This document shows, in pieces, positions 1 to 7,861 of a DNA stretch of 23,904 nt. Under the pieces are notes generated by a model that saw only the letters and a program-made list of their open reading frames with translations, searched no databases and had not been told where the DNA came from. The DNA lies in contig QMTB01000004.1 in the NCBI GenBank assembly GCA_003649845.1, positions 1 to 23,904 on the forward strand, in the 5' to 3' direction. Made by a program: the position numbers and the translations under genes. Source of the DNA: Thermoplasmata archaeon (lineage in GTDB: Archaea; Thermoplasmatota; E2; DHVEG-1). Positions within the stretch are counted from its first letter, which is position 1; every line of letters starts with the position of its first letter.

Positions 1-2
1 CA

Positions 3-233
3 AACTATCAATGGATAGAATTCGACATAACAGACACCAGCGTAACACCAGGAAACAACTATTATATAATATTGCATACTACCAGCGGATCAGCATCTAA
101 TGCATACTATTGGGGATTCAGCAGCACCAACACCTACACCAACGGAAGCCTATGGTTCTCCAGTAATGCCGGTTCATCATGGAATGAGTATTTACAATAT
201 GATCTCTGTTTCAAGACATATGGTTCATCTTAG
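3..233 (+). CDS. 3' end of a secreted or surface protein (partial)
   Basis: An open frame runs in from the left edge and stops at TAG 231-233, giving the last 76 residues of a longer protein. The sequence is rich in Tyr, Trp, Ser, Thr and Asn, with segments such as TPGNNYYIILHTTSG and SSWNEYLQYDLCFKTYGSS. It looks like the final beta-sandwich repeat of an archaeal extracellular protein, where a strand ending in 'D-x-x-F-K-T-x-G' often closes the domain; that is family-level impression, not a firm assignment. Codons end in C far more often (acc, agc, aac, ttc) than in the downstream genes, and my hand count of GC is about 40%, so it may be foreign or under different codon selection. N-terminus, signal peptide and anchor lie outside the window. 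Confidence 0.6.
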   Translation, partial: NYQWIEFDITDTSVTPGNNYYIILHTTSGSASNAYYWGFSSTNTYTNGSLWFSSNAGSSWNEYLQYDLCFKTYGSS

Positions 234-268
234 AGAGTCTAGTTAAATGAAGGAGAACTAACTGATCC

Positions 269-290
269 TTTTTTCTTTTTTATATTTTTT
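269..290 (+). terminator. T-rich terminator after the partial surface gene
   Basis: Three runs of T (about 6, 5 and 6) separated by single C or A bases follow 36 nt after the stop of the partial gene. Oligo-T tracts without a stem are the usual archaeal intrinsic terminator. The same bases contain TTTATATTT, which could serve as a TATA element for the next gene. Confidence 0.4.
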
Positions 291-320
291 AATCCCAAAG
301 TTACAAAAACTGTTTATAGA
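277..320 (+). promoter_or_regulatory. Probable promoter region of hef
   Basis: There are two TATA-like candidates: TTTATATTT near 278-286 and TTTATAGA at 313-320. A TATA box usually centres about 26 nt before the transcription start. The first would give a leader of about 25 nt before the GTG at 334. The second would place the start slightly inside the gene, so the first fits the chosen start better. Confidence 0.35.
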
Positions 321-333
321 TATAATTTAACCT

Positions 334-2574
334 GTGTATATCACCCATAGATTTATAGTTCCAGATGCTGTTGAATATAGAGAGTATCAAGTAAATATCG
401 CTAGAGAATGCATTAAGAAAAACACTCTTGTTGTTCTTCCAACTGGTCTTGGTAAAACAGTTATTGCATTATTGGTAATAGCTGATATTTTAATGAAATC
501 TAATGGTAAAATATTATTTCTTGCTCCTACTAAACCTTTGGTTATTCAACATGCAGATTTTTTAAAAAAATTTCTGCAAGTACCTGAAGAGGAGATCATT
601 GTTTTTACAGGTGAGATTACGCCGAGGAGGAGAGATAAACTATGGGAGAAAAGTAGAGTCATCATTTCTACTCCGCAGGTTATAGAGAATGATATATTAT
701 CTAATCGTATAAATCTTGAAAAAGTGTCACTTATCATATATGATGAAGCCCATCATGCTGTTGGTAGATATGCTTATGTAACTATAGCAGAGAAATATAG
801 ATTACAGGGTAAAGAGACTCATGTTCTAGGTATGACAGCTTCTCCTGGTAGAGATATGGAGAAGATACTTGAGGTATGTAAGAATCTTGATATAGAGAGT
901 ATCGAAATACGGACGAAATATGATAGAGATGTTAAACCATATGTACATGAGTTAAATATTATATGGAAACATATACCTGTTCCAAAGGAGTTTAATCATG
1001 CAATTCAACTTCTCCGTAAGATCCTTGCTTCTAGATTAGAGAGATTGAAGAATATAGGTGTATTAGATACATCTTCTGTCTCTCTTATAACTAAAACAAA
1101 ATTATTAGAGGTACAGGAAGCTATTAGATCGCTTATCCAAGAGCAGGAATCTCCTACTGGGGATCTCTATGAAGCTGCTGTTTCTCAGAGTGAGGCTTTA
1201 AAGATATATTATGCCATGGAGCTACTACAAACTCAAGGTGTAAAAGCTGTAAGACGGTATTTCTCTAGGTTGAAAAGAGAAGCTTCAACACGGAGCGGTA
1301 GTAAATCATCTAAAAGACTGATGAGAGATCCAGATCTATTAGAAGTTTTAGCTCATATAAATTCTCTTAATATTGAACACCCAAAGATAAAAGCGGTTAG
1401 GGAGGTTTTAGAAGAGCAACTCAGAGAGAAACCTGATTCTAGGATAATTGTCTTCACTCATTTTAGGGATACCTCAAAGGTGGTTGTTGATGCCATCTCA
1501 AATCTAGAAAAAGTTAGGGCAGTGAGATTTATAGGACAGTCATCTAAAAATGGTGAAAAAGGTTTAACTCAACGTCAGCAAGCTGATATAATAGAGAAAT
1601 TCAAGAAAGGAGAGTATAATGTTCTTGTTGCAACATCTGTTGCAGAAGAAGGACTAGATATTCCATCAACTGAGCTTGTAGTTTTCTATGAACCTATACC
1701 CTCGGAGATTAGAAATATACAAAGAAGAGGTAGAACTGGTAGGAAGATGCCTGGTAAAATTGTTATACTCATAGCAAAAGGTACACAGGATGAAGGTTAT
1801 TATTGGGCTGCTAAAAGAAGAGAACGCCAAATGGAGATGGATTTAAAACTTCTAAAATCAAGATTGGCTGGTAAAGGTGTTGAGAAACAGGAGAAACAGA
1901 GAAAATTAGATGATTTTAAAGAAAATGGTGTAACTATTATCGTTGATAGCAGAGAGAATAGATCTAATGTTATAAATTTTCTATCAGAGTATAATGTAAA
2001 TTTGAAGATGCAACAACTACCAGTTGGAGACTATATATTATCCAGTAGAATAGGCGTTGAACGTAAAAATGTTGATGATTTCCTGCAATCTATTGTTAAA
2101 GGTTCTTTATTCCAGCAGATACAAAGATTAAAGGATTCTTATTCTAGACCTTTTCTAGTCATAGAAGGCGAGGGACTTCTAACTAAACGTAATATGAATC
2201 CTCATGCAATTCTAGGTAGCATCGTTGCCATAATAGTTGATTTTGGTATACCAGTTATATTTACTAAGAATGCCAAAGAAACTGCTGATATATTATTTCT
2301 AACCGCTAGAAGAGAACAGGAAGAAAAAAAACATTATATTGCGTTGCGTACAAATAAACCATCTATGTCTCTAAGAGAGAAACAGCGTTTTATAGTAGAA
2401 GGACTTCCTAATGTTTCCTCTGTTATAGCAGAACGACTACTGGAACATTTTGGTAGCATAAGAAGCATAGTTAATGCATCTGAAGAAGAACTACAAGAAG
2501 TGCAAGGTATAGGTCCACTTACTGCCTCAGATATATATAAAGTTTTAAACGCTTCTTTTGGAGAAGAAAAATAA
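334..2574 (+). CDS. hef: Hef-type helicase-nuclease (FANCM/XPF-like fork-repair enzyme)
   Basis: The protein has 746 residues and starts at GTG. An SF2 helicase half carries Walker A PTGLGKT (36-42), DEAH (137-140), TAS (168-170) and motif VI QRRGRTGR (463-470). Residues about 180-340 form the charged helical insertion between the RecA lobes. The C-terminal half is an XPF/Mus81-type nuclease with D538, GDY (565-567), ERK (576-578) and D581, so the catalytic signature is complete. A tandem helix-hairpin-helix DNA-binding domain ends it (about 690-740, including VQGIGPLTASDI). Hef is a euryarchaeal enzyme that processes stalled forks and branched DNA. This copy looks intact and full length. The GTG start is chosen because it leaves the usual short lead-in of about 30 residues before Walker A; no clear ribosome binding site is visible. 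An AP endonuclease lies two genes downstream. Confidence 0.95.
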   Translation: MYITHRFIVPDAVEYREYQVNIARECIKKNTLVVLPTGLGKTVIALLVIADILMKSNGKILFLAPTKPLVIQHADFLKKFLQVPEEEIIVFTGEITPRRRDKLWEKSRVIISTPQVIENDILSNRINLEKVSLIIYDEAHHAVGRYAYVTIAEKYRLQGKETHVLGMTASPGRDMEKILEVCKNLDIESIEIRTKYDRDVKPYVHELNIIWKHIPVPKEFNHAIQLLRKILASRLERLKNIGVLDTSSVSLITKTKLLEVQEAIRSLIQEQESPTGDLYEAAVSQSEALKIYYAMELLQTQGVKAVRRYFSRLKREASTRSGSKSSKRLMRDPDLLEVLAHINSLNIEHPKIKAVREVLEEQLREKPDSRIIVFTHFRDTSKVVVDAISNLEKVRAVRFIGQSSKNGEKGLTQRQQADIIEKFKKGEYNVLVATSVAEEGLDIPSTELVVFYEPIPSEIRNIQRRGRTGRKMPGKIVILIAKGTQDEGYYWAAKRRERQMEMDLKLLKSRLAGKGVEKQEKQRKLDDFKENGVTIIVDSRENRSNVINFLSEYNVNLKMQQLPVGDYILSSRIGVERKNVDDFLQSIVKGSLFQQIQRLKDSYSRPFLVIEGEGLLTKRNMNPHAILGSIVAIIVDFGIPVIFTKNAKETADILFLTARREQEEKKHYIALRTNKPSMSLREKQRFIVEGLPNVSSVIAERLLEHFGSIRSIVNASEEELQEVQGIGPLTASDIYKVLNASFGEEK

Positions 2575-2591
2575 AATGATTTTTCCCAAAT

Positions 2592-2600
2592 ATTTTTATC
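2592..2600 (+). promoter_or_regulatory. Probable TATA element of the UPF0147 gene
   Basis: The A/T stretch AAATATTTTTATCC lies between hef and the UPF0147 gene. Its centre predicts a transcript start near 2622 and a leader of about 30 nt that includes the GGTGAT ribosome binding site at 2642-2647. Confidence 0.35.
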
Positions 2601-2652
2601 CGATTTTGTATTACACGGGTTGCAAATAGGAAAAAACTATGGGTGATGTCCC

Positions 2653-2913
2653 ATGAAAGAAGATATTTTAAATCAGGTATGTGATGGACTAGATATGCTA
2701 TATGAGGATACATCTATTCCAAGAAATATTAGAAGAGGAGCAGAAGAGATAAAAACGTTATTATTGAAGGAAGGAGACCCTCTTGATGTAAGAATTGCAA
2801 CAGCTACATCTAAACTGGATGAACTTGCAAATGATCCAAATATACCCCTCCATGGTAGGACTCTTATATGGAATATTATGAGTAGATTGGAGGAGTTAGC
2901 GGAATTAGCATAA
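2653..2913 (+). CDS. UPF0147 family protein
   Basis: An 86-residue, all-helical, acidic protein. The pattern 'IPRNIRRGAEE' near residues 23-33, followed by 'LANDPNIPLHGRTLIWNIMSRLEEL', is typical of the archaeal UPF0147 family, whose function is unknown. Family members are about 80-95 residues, so it is complete. GGTGAT (2642-2647) lies 5 nt before the ATG. It sits alone between hef and endonuclease IV with its own likely promoter. T-rich sequence just after the stop (2915-2934) could end transcription. I infer nothing about function beyond the conserved helical fold. Confidence 0.85.
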   Translation: MKEDILNQVCDGLDMLYEDTSIPRNIRRGAEEIKTLLLKEGDPLDVRIATATSKLDELANDPNIPLHGRTLIWNIMSRLEELAELA

Positions 2914-2930
2914 GATTTTTTATCCTCCTC

Positions 2931-2939
2931 TTTTATAGG
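2931..2939 (+). promoter_or_regulatory. TATA box of the endonuclease IV-hexuloisomerase pair
   Basis: TTTTATAGG is centred 26 nt before the ATG at 2960. That spacing predicts an almost leaderless transcript, which is common in archaea; only a weak GAGGG (2946-2950) is present as a ribosome binding site. Confidence 0.5.
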
Positions 2940-2959
2940 TATATAGAGGGTTGTATTAA

Positions 2960-3829
2960 ATGATTCGAATAGGACAAGCAGGTATACCTTTATCTTGTAA
3001 AGGTAGGACGAATAAAGACGGATTGAGGTATACAAAGGAAATTCTTGATTTAAATGCCATGGAGATACAGTTTGTAAGAGGTTTACATGCAATGGAGGAT
3101 GAGGAAGCAGAGTTTATACGTTCATATTCCCAGGAGAATGATGTTGAGATACATGTTCATGCTCCATACTATATTAATCTAGCTAATGATGATGAAGCTG
3201 CTCTTAGCTATGAAAAGGTGTTGCATTCTGCTAAATTAGCAGATAAAATGGGAGCTAAAACAGTTGTAATTCACCCTGGATACTATGATGATGATGAAAA
3301 GAAAACTCTTCGTACAATTGTTAAAAATCTTAAAGTCCTCCAGAAGATGATGAAGAAAGAAGGTATAGAGAAGGTTAATCTTGGTATAGAAACCATGGGT
3401 AAACAGAAGGTATTTGGATCAGTAGAAGAAATATTTGAGGTATGTACAAAGGTTAAAGGGGTAATACCAGTTATAGATCTAGGTCACATCCATGCTAGAT
3501 GTAATGGATGTTTGAAGGAGAGAGAGGATTTTGAACGTATTTTTGAGATTTTTAAACCACTTAATCTATCCCACTATCTTATACATATAACAGGTGTCTT
3601 ATATGAGAATGGAAATGAATTGTATCATATCCCCATTAAGAAAGGCGATATGCCACTTATGCCTTTTATAGATGTTATACTTGATAATAAATACAATGTC
3701 ACTTTAATCTCTGAGTCGCCTCTGCTTGAACATGACGCTGTATATATTAGACTTCAAGTGGAGAAAGCTATTATGAAAAGAACAGGTAAGGAAGAAGCTG
3801 ATTATAGAGATCTATCTGAGATTCCATGA
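2960..3829 (+). CDS. nfo: Endonuclease IV-type AP endonuclease
   Basis: A 289-residue TIM-barrel protein of the AP endonuclease 2 family. Metal-binding positions of endonuclease IV can be matched in order: H67 (in HVHAPY), H105 (VIHPGYY), E144 (GIETMG), D173 and H176 (IDLGHIHAR), H209 (HITG) and E252 (SESP). The expected role is cleavage of the DNA backbone 5' to abasic sites in base excision repair, with a Zn cluster. The length agrees with archaeal members (about 280 residues). The stop overlaps the next start by 4 nt (ATGA), so the two genes are translationally coupled. Some members of this fold are sugar isomerases, but the full metal-ligand set favours the nuclease. The partner gene being a sugar-phosphate isomerase keeps a small doubt open. 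Confidence 0.85.
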   Translation: MIRIGQAGIPLSCKGRTNKDGLRYTKEILDLNAMEIQFVRGLHAMEDEEAEFIRSYSQENDVEIHVHAPYYINLANDDEAALSYEKVLHSAKLADKMGAKTVVIHPGYYDDDEKKTLRTIVKNLKVLQKMMKKEGIEKVNLGIETMGKQKVFGSVEEIFEVCTKVKGVIPVIDLGHIHARCNGCLKEREDFERIFEIFKPLNLSHYLIHITGVLYENGNELYHIPIKKGDMPLMPFIDVILDNKYNVTLISESPLLEHDAVYIRLQVEKAIMKRTGKEEADYRDLSEIP

Positions 3830-4389
3830 AAAATAAAGATGTATTTAGACAATCAATTAAGTATATACAGAGAAAAGTTAAAGACATATTAGAACAAGTT
3901 TCACAGGACGAAATTGACAAGATAAAAAAACTTTTCTTTAAAACGAAGCATATATTTGTATATGGTGCAGGTAGATCAGGTCTTGTAGCTAAAGCCTTTG
4001 CAATAAGACTTAGACATCTAGGTTTTCAAGCTTTTGTTATAGGAGAAACAATTACTGTACCTGTTCAAAAGAATGATCTCGTAGTTATAGTATCTGGTTC
4101 AGGAGAGACAATACCTGCTATTATGACAGCTGAAATAGCTCATAATTTAGAAGCAAAGGTTGTATCTATTACTGGCAAGAAAAACTCTGATATAGCTAGA
4201 TATGCTGATGTAACACTTTATCTACCTGTATCATGTGATGAAGAGGAGCGGAAAAAATATGCTCCTCTAGGTACACTTTTTGAAGCTAGCGTATGGATAC
4301 TATTAGATGGATTAGTCGCAGATCTATTGGATAGTAAAAATGAAACAGAAGAAACAATGCGTAGAAGGCATGCAACACTTGAACAATAA
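3826..4389 (+). CDS. hxlB: 6-phospho-3-hexuloisomerase (SIS domain)
   Basis: A 187-residue single-SIS-domain protein resembling archaeal PHI enzymes such as MJ1247. Visible motifs are GAGRSG (47-52), GET (73-75), SGSGET (90-95), PLGT-x-FE (148-153), and the C-terminal RRHATLE with H182, the position expected for a catalytic His. It interconverts fructose 6-phosphate and hexulose 6-phosphate. In many archaea that lack the oxidative pentose phosphate pathway, this step of the reversed ribulose monophosphate pathway supplies ribulose 5-phosphate. The partner hexulose-6-phosphate synthase is not in this window. It begins inside the last codons of the endonuclease gene (ATGA overlap) and ends 10 nt from the convergent gene at 4399. 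Confidence 0.88.
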   Translation: MKNKDVFRQSIKYIQRKVKDILEQVSQDEIDKIKKLFFKTKHIFVYGAGRSGLVAKAFAIRLRHLGFQAFVIGETITVPVQKNDLVVIVSGSGETIPAIMTAEIAHNLEAKVVSITGKKNSDIARYADVTLYLPVSCDEEERKKYAPLGTLFEASVWILLDGLVADLLDSKNETEETMRRRHATLEQ

Positions 4390-4398
4390 GTTTAATAA

Positions 4399-4650
4399 TT
4401 AGTTGTTATCAAAATCTTCATCTTTCAACATGAAACGTTCTATATCATTTGAAGGGTTAGTTATCTCTATGAATTCAAACCATTCTGGTTCATCATCTTC
4501 ATCATCCATTAAACTAAACTCTCTATACTTCTGTCTTAAAACCTCTTCTAAACCCTTGCTGAATACATCTTGAGGAGAAACCCCTAATTTCTTCATTAAA
4601 TCAAAGTTTTCTTTAGATACTTGGATGATGATTTTCTTTTGATTGTTCAT
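4399..4650 (-). CDS. Small ribbon-helix-helix-like protein with acidic tail
   Basis: An 83-residue protein. Residues 5-42 read as one strand (KKIIIQVS) followed by two helices (about 13-22 and 26-42), the layout of a ribbon-helix-helix DNA-binding domain. Residues 49-57 are almost all acidic (DDEDDEPEW), and the tail stays acidic to the end. AGGTGG on the minus strand (4661-4666) lies 11 nt before the ATG, supporting real translation. It is convergent with the hexuloisomerase and divergent from the ATPase operon. RHH proteins with acidic tails are often antitoxins, but no toxin gene adjoins it, so a regulator role is only inferred. No exact family recognised. Confidence 0.65.
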   Translation of the reverse strand: MNNQKKIIIQVSKENFDLMKKLGVSPQDVFSKGLEEVLRQKYREFSLMDDEDDEPEWFEFIEITNPSNDIERFMLKDEDFDNN

Positions 4651-4833
4651 AGATTTTATTCCACCTTTTTACTATCTTATAATGTAAGAGTGCTTGTTTT
4701 TATGTTTTTTGTTTATTATAATTATTAAGTATCTTATATACTTTCCCTTTCTTCTCTGATTTAAGAGCTACACCTTTTATATTCACAGTGAAAGATGAGC
4801 AAAATAGTTTTCCATCTATTTAAAAATTTGAAG

Positions 4834-4846
4834 GAAGATATTCTTC
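4834..4846. repeat. 13-bp palindrome upstream of the ATPase promoter
   Basis: GAAGATATTCTTC has 5-bp arms around a 3-nt centre and ends 9 nt before the ATPase TATA box. It is a possible operator, but a palindrome this short and AT-rich can occur by chance. Confidence 0.3.
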
Positions 4847-4855
4847 TATTTACCC

Positions 4856-4863
4856 TTTATATA
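4856..4863 (+). promoter_or_regulatory. TATA box of the ATP synthase operon
   Basis: TTTATATA is a near-ideal archaeal TATA box. The usual spacing places transcription start near 4885, downstream of the in-frame ATG at 4872. This argues that subunit H starts at 4956 instead. Confidence 0.6.
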
Positions 4864-4882
4864 TTTAGTTAATGACAAAGGA

Positions 4883-4916
4883 GAGAGAAGTAAAGATTTA
4901 TTTCTCTACTTCTCTC
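4883..4916 (+). promoter_or_regulatory. Predicted 5' stem-loop of the ATP synthase mRNA
   Basis: GAGAGAAGTA (4883-4892) and TACTTCTCTC (4907-4916) are perfect 10-bp inverted repeats around a 14-nt loop. The left arm begins at about the predicted transcription start, so the stem would form the very 5' end of the operon mRNA. It could stabilise the message or control subunit H translation; neither is shown. Confidence 0.45.
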
Positions 4917-4955
4917 ATAAAAATTCTAATATATCACTTATCGATACCGTTTAAG

Positions 4956-5273
4956 ATGCCTCTGAATAGTATACGGATGATAAAAGAAGCAGAACGAGAA
5001 GCACTACAATCTATAGAGAATGCTAAACTAGAAACAGAGAAAATAGTTGATAATGCTAAGAAGAAGGCAGAAAAGGAGAGGAAACATATAATAGAAGAGG
5101 CAGAGGAGAAGGTTAAACAGTTGAAAAAAGAAGAAGAGGCGAAGGCGAAAGAAGAGATAAGCGAGATAAAAAAGAAGAGTAATCAATATATCAATGAAAT
5201 CAAGAAAATAGCTGATTCAAAGATAGAAGAGGCAGTTAATAGAATCATTGAAGAATTAATAAAGGAGGCGTAG
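4956..5273 (+). CDS. atpH: A-type ATP synthase subunit H (peripheral stalk)
   Basis: From the ATG at 4956 the product has 105 residues and is almost wholly a charged coiled coil rich in Glu, Lys and Ala. The opening 'MPLNSIRMIKEAEREALQSI' is typical of AhaH/AtpH, which pairs with subunit E in the two peripheral stalks. An in-frame ATG at 4872 would add 28 residues with a hydrophobic stretch foreign to the family. It also lies upstream of the predicted transcript start and covers a perfect stem-loop, so I prefer 4956; 4977 is a third option. No ribosome binding site is visible before 4956, so the start remains the weakest point. First gene of the operon; subunit I follows after 22 nt. Confidence 0.8.
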   Translation: MPLNSIRMIKEAEREALQSIENAKLETEKIVDNAKKKAEKERKHIIEEAEEKVKQLKKEEEAKAKEEISEIKKKSNQYINEIKKIADSKIEEAVNRIIEELIKEA

Positions 5274-5295
5274 AGACATTCTATTTCCAGTTCCA

Positions 5296-7281
5296 ATGAA
5301 TAAAGTATCTATCATTGCTCATAGAAGATATGTTGATGATATAGTTTATAAATTACATGAAATAGGATTAATGGAGATTAGGATTATCTCTAAAATAGAG
5401 GATTTAGAGAGATCATCTGAACATCCTGATGCTGATGTATGTAATAGCTATGAGATTAGGTTGACTCGTATCATTGATATCCTTAAAAATCTACGTTCAA
5501 AACCAAAGGGGTTAAAAAGTATATTAAAAACAGGTTCCATAGAGAATATAGAGATTGCTGAAGAGGAAACACCAGAAGAGTTATACTCCCAGATAGAAGG
5601 AGTATTATCCTCCCTAGAGGAAGATATATTATCTAAGGATTCTCTCATTCAAAAGTTTAATGAGGAGATATCTAAATTAAAAGAAATACGGAGATCGGTT
5701 AAATTACTGATAGGTTTCGATTTTCTATTATCAGATCAAGGGGAATCTCCTTTTCTAGTTTTAAAAGTTGGAGAAACTGAGAATTTAGATGCCATTAAAA
5801 GAGAGATAGAAAAATTAGAATACACTGCATTATTCTCCAAAGCTATATCTAAAGGTAAAAAGAGAAAATGGGTAGTTATATTAGTCTCTCATATATCTGA
5901 GAAGGAAGGAGTTGAAAAGATATCTAGAAGTTTTCTCAACTTATTCGATCTACCATCTATAAAAAACACGCCTAAAGAAGTTTTAGTAAAAACAAAGAAA
6001 GAGATCCAAGAGAAAATCAAGGAGAGAGATGATATAATTAAACAACTTAAAGCTATATCAGAGAGATATCTACAAGTTTTATTAGCTTTAAGAGAACAGA
6101 TACAACTGGAAAAACAAAGAAGAACTATTTATAAAGATTTTATGAAAACAGATCATACCATAATAATCCAAGGTTGGGTACCTGAGAGAGATATAGAGAT
6201 TCTTAAAAAAGAAGTAGATAGAGTATCAGATGGATATGCTGCTATTATATCAGAGAAAACCTCAGAGAATCCAGATAACCCTCCAACTCTATTAGAAACC
6301 CCTCGATGGGCTTATTCTTTCAAAACATTATTACAACTCTTCGCTATCCCTAGATACAGAGAGGTTAATCCTACTATACCAATGGGTATATTTTTTATTA
6401 TATTCTTTGGTTTCATGCTAGGAGATGCTGGATATGGCCTGGTTATATTTTTATTATCACTATTTGGATATATTAAACTGAGGTATAGTATACTTATTAA
6501 AACATGGTCTTTTCTAGGTATATGGCTTGGTATATCAACTATAATAGTAGGTCTTTTAACCAATAGTTTCTTCGGAGATTTTATCCCTCGGTTTATATAT
6601 GGTGATCCATCTAAATCAATATACACTATGAATATAGGTGGTGTAACATTACCTTTAGATTCGCTAAAAGAACCTATTACAATTTTAACTATAGGTTTAA
6701 TCCTTGGTCTTATACATCTAAACCTTGGTATAGTACTTGGAATGTATCAAGCATTTCATAGAAAGGAATATAAGAAGATGTTAACGGAACATGGATGCTG
6801 GATTCCCTTGCAAATAGGTGGTGTTATTCTTATAGGTACTTTCATATTAGATTGGAGTTTCAATTTCTATATTTTTATATCAGCTATAATACTTGTTTTA
6901 ATAGGGGTTATACTACTCTTTGTTAACTCTGGTCCAATAGGTTTCTTTGATATAACAGGTTATGTTGGAGATTGGCTATCATATGCTAGACTTCTAGCAT
7001 TAGGTTTAGCAACTGCTGGTATGGCTTTAGCATTCAACGTTGTAGCATCTATAATACCATCTTTAATACCTTATATTGGAATTGTACTATTACCTATAAT
7101 ATTGATTGTAGCACACCTTGCTAACCTATTGTTACAATCTCTAGGTGCAGGTGTTCACTCCCTCCGCTTACAATATGTAGAGTTTTTCAATAGATTTTAT
7201 GAAGGCGGAGGACATGAGTTTTCTCCGTTTAAAATCAAACGGAGATATACACAAATAAAAACAGGAGGAAGAATTAGATGA
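5296..7281 (+). CDS. atpI: A-type ATP synthase subunit I (membrane stator, a-subunit homologue)
   Basis: 661 residues, the normal length. An N-terminal cytosolic part (about 1-350) with long coiled-coil arms carries the peripheral stalks. The C-terminal half has about seven or eight membrane helices and forms the ion half-channels against the K ring. The essential helix reads SYARLLALGLA with R565 as the conserved arginine facing the rotor. A second conserved arginine is R624 in HSLRLQYVEFF. The glycine-rich GDAGYGL segment is also typical. The gene overlaps subunit K by 4 nt (ATGA). Confidence 0.96.
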   Translation: MNKVSIIAHRRYVDDIVYKLHEIGLMEIRIISKIEDLERSSEHPDADVCNSYEIRLTRIIDILKNLRSKPKGLKSILKTGSIENIEIAEEETPEELYSQIEGVLSSLEEDILSKDSLIQKFNEEISKLKEIRRSVKLLIGFDFLLSDQGESPFLVLKVGETENLDAIKREIEKLEYTALFSKAISKGKKRKWVVILVSHISEKEGVEKISRSFLNLFDLPSIKNTPKEVLVKTKKEIQEKIKERDDIIKQLKAISERYLQVLLALREQIQLEKQRRTIYKDFMKTDHTIIIQGWVPERDIEILKKEVDRVSDGYAAIISEKTSENPDNPPTLLETPRWAYSFKTLLQLFAIPRYREVNPTIPMGIFFIIFFGFMLGDAGYGLVIFLLSLFGYIKLRYSILIKTWSFLGIWLGISTIIVGLLTNSFFGDFIPRFIYGDPSKSIYTMNIGGVTLPLDSLKEPITILTIGLILGLIHLNLGIVLGMYQAFHRKEYKKMLTEHGCWIPLQIGGVILIGTFILDWSFNFYIFISAIILVLIGVILLFVNSGPIGFFDITGYVGDWLSYARLLALGLATAGMALAFNVVASIIPSLIPYIGIVLLPIILIVAHLANLLLQSLGAGVHSLRLQYVEFFNRFYEGGGHEFSPFKIKRRYTQIKTGGRIR

Positions 7282-7838
7282 AATGGAATATAATATTTAT
7301 AGGAACGATATTTCTACTGTTATTAGCCGCTGGAACTGCCCTAGCACAAGATGAAACATCGAATCTAGAGGATAACAAAACCCTTGTAATCTTAGGATGT
7401 GCTCTTGCTATCAGTATAGCTGGCGTATCCTCAGCTATCGGTTTAGCACTTGCTGGTTCTTCAGCTATTGCTGTTACAGCAGAGAAACCAAATTTATTTG
7501 GAAAATGCCTAGTTTTACAAGTTCTACCTATGACACAATCAGTTTATGGACTACTAACAGCTATTCTATTGATGATGGGTGCTGGTTTACTAGGCGGAGG
7601 AGGTAAAACAGTATCCTCTCTAGCAGGTATGGGATCTGTTTGGATTGGTTTAGCTGTAGGTATAACTGGTATATCAGCTATAAATCAAGGTATGGTTGCA
7701 TCATCATCTATAAGTGCTGTAGGTAGAAACCCTGATGTAGCTGCTAGAGGAATTATATTTACAGTTATGCCAGAGACTATAGCTATCTTTGGTTTACTAG
7801 TTGGCATACTACTTATGACTGGTTTAGGCTTACTATAA
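7278..7838 (+). CDS. atpK: A-type ATP synthase subunit K, duplicated rotor proteolipid
   Basis: 186 residues, about twice the length of a single-hairpin c subunit. Residues 1-23 form a hydrophobic leader with an ALA-Q site, as seen in other long archaeal K proteins. Two hairpins follow. The first (about 36-105) has LPMTQSVYG (83-91), where the usual carboxylate position is M85. The second (about 117-186) has PET at 165-167, with E166 as the only rotor carboxylate, and Q137 in INQG. L83, T86, Q87, Y90, Q137 and E166 match the Na+-ligand pattern known from Enterococcus hirae NtpK and the Pyrococcus c ring. A strong GGAGG (7264-7268) sits 9 nt before the ATG, suiting the many copies needed per enzyme. 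Confidence 0.95.
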   Translation: MKWNIIFIGTIFLLLLAAGTALAQDETSNLEDNKTLVILGCALAISIAGVSSAIGLALAGSSAIAVTAEKPNLFGKCLVLQVLPMTQSVYGLLTAILLMMGAGLLGGGGKTVSSLAGMGSVWIGLAVGITGISAINQGMVASSSISAVGRNPDVAARGIIFTVMPETIAIFGLLVGILLMTGLGLL

Positions 7839-7861
7839 GAAAACTATAAGAAAGAGGTTGT

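Noticed and set aside
2673..3092. Minus-strand open frame of 139 codons across the UPF0147 and endonuclease IV genes
   Set aside because: Both plus-strand genes are recognisable families; this frame is Ser/Leu/Tyr-rich antisense of AT-rich coding DNA with no recognisable motif.
2960..3829. Calling the TIM-barrel protein a sugar isomerase because of the coupled hexuloisomerase gene
   Set aside because: All endonuclease IV metal-ligand positions can be matched in order, which sugar isomerases of this fold do not share as a full set.
4872..4955. 28-residue N-terminal extension of ATPase subunit H from ATG 4872
   Set aside because: It lies before the transcription start predicted by the TATA box, has a hydrophobic stretch foreign to the family and covers a perfect stem-loop. 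The family-like start is at 4956.
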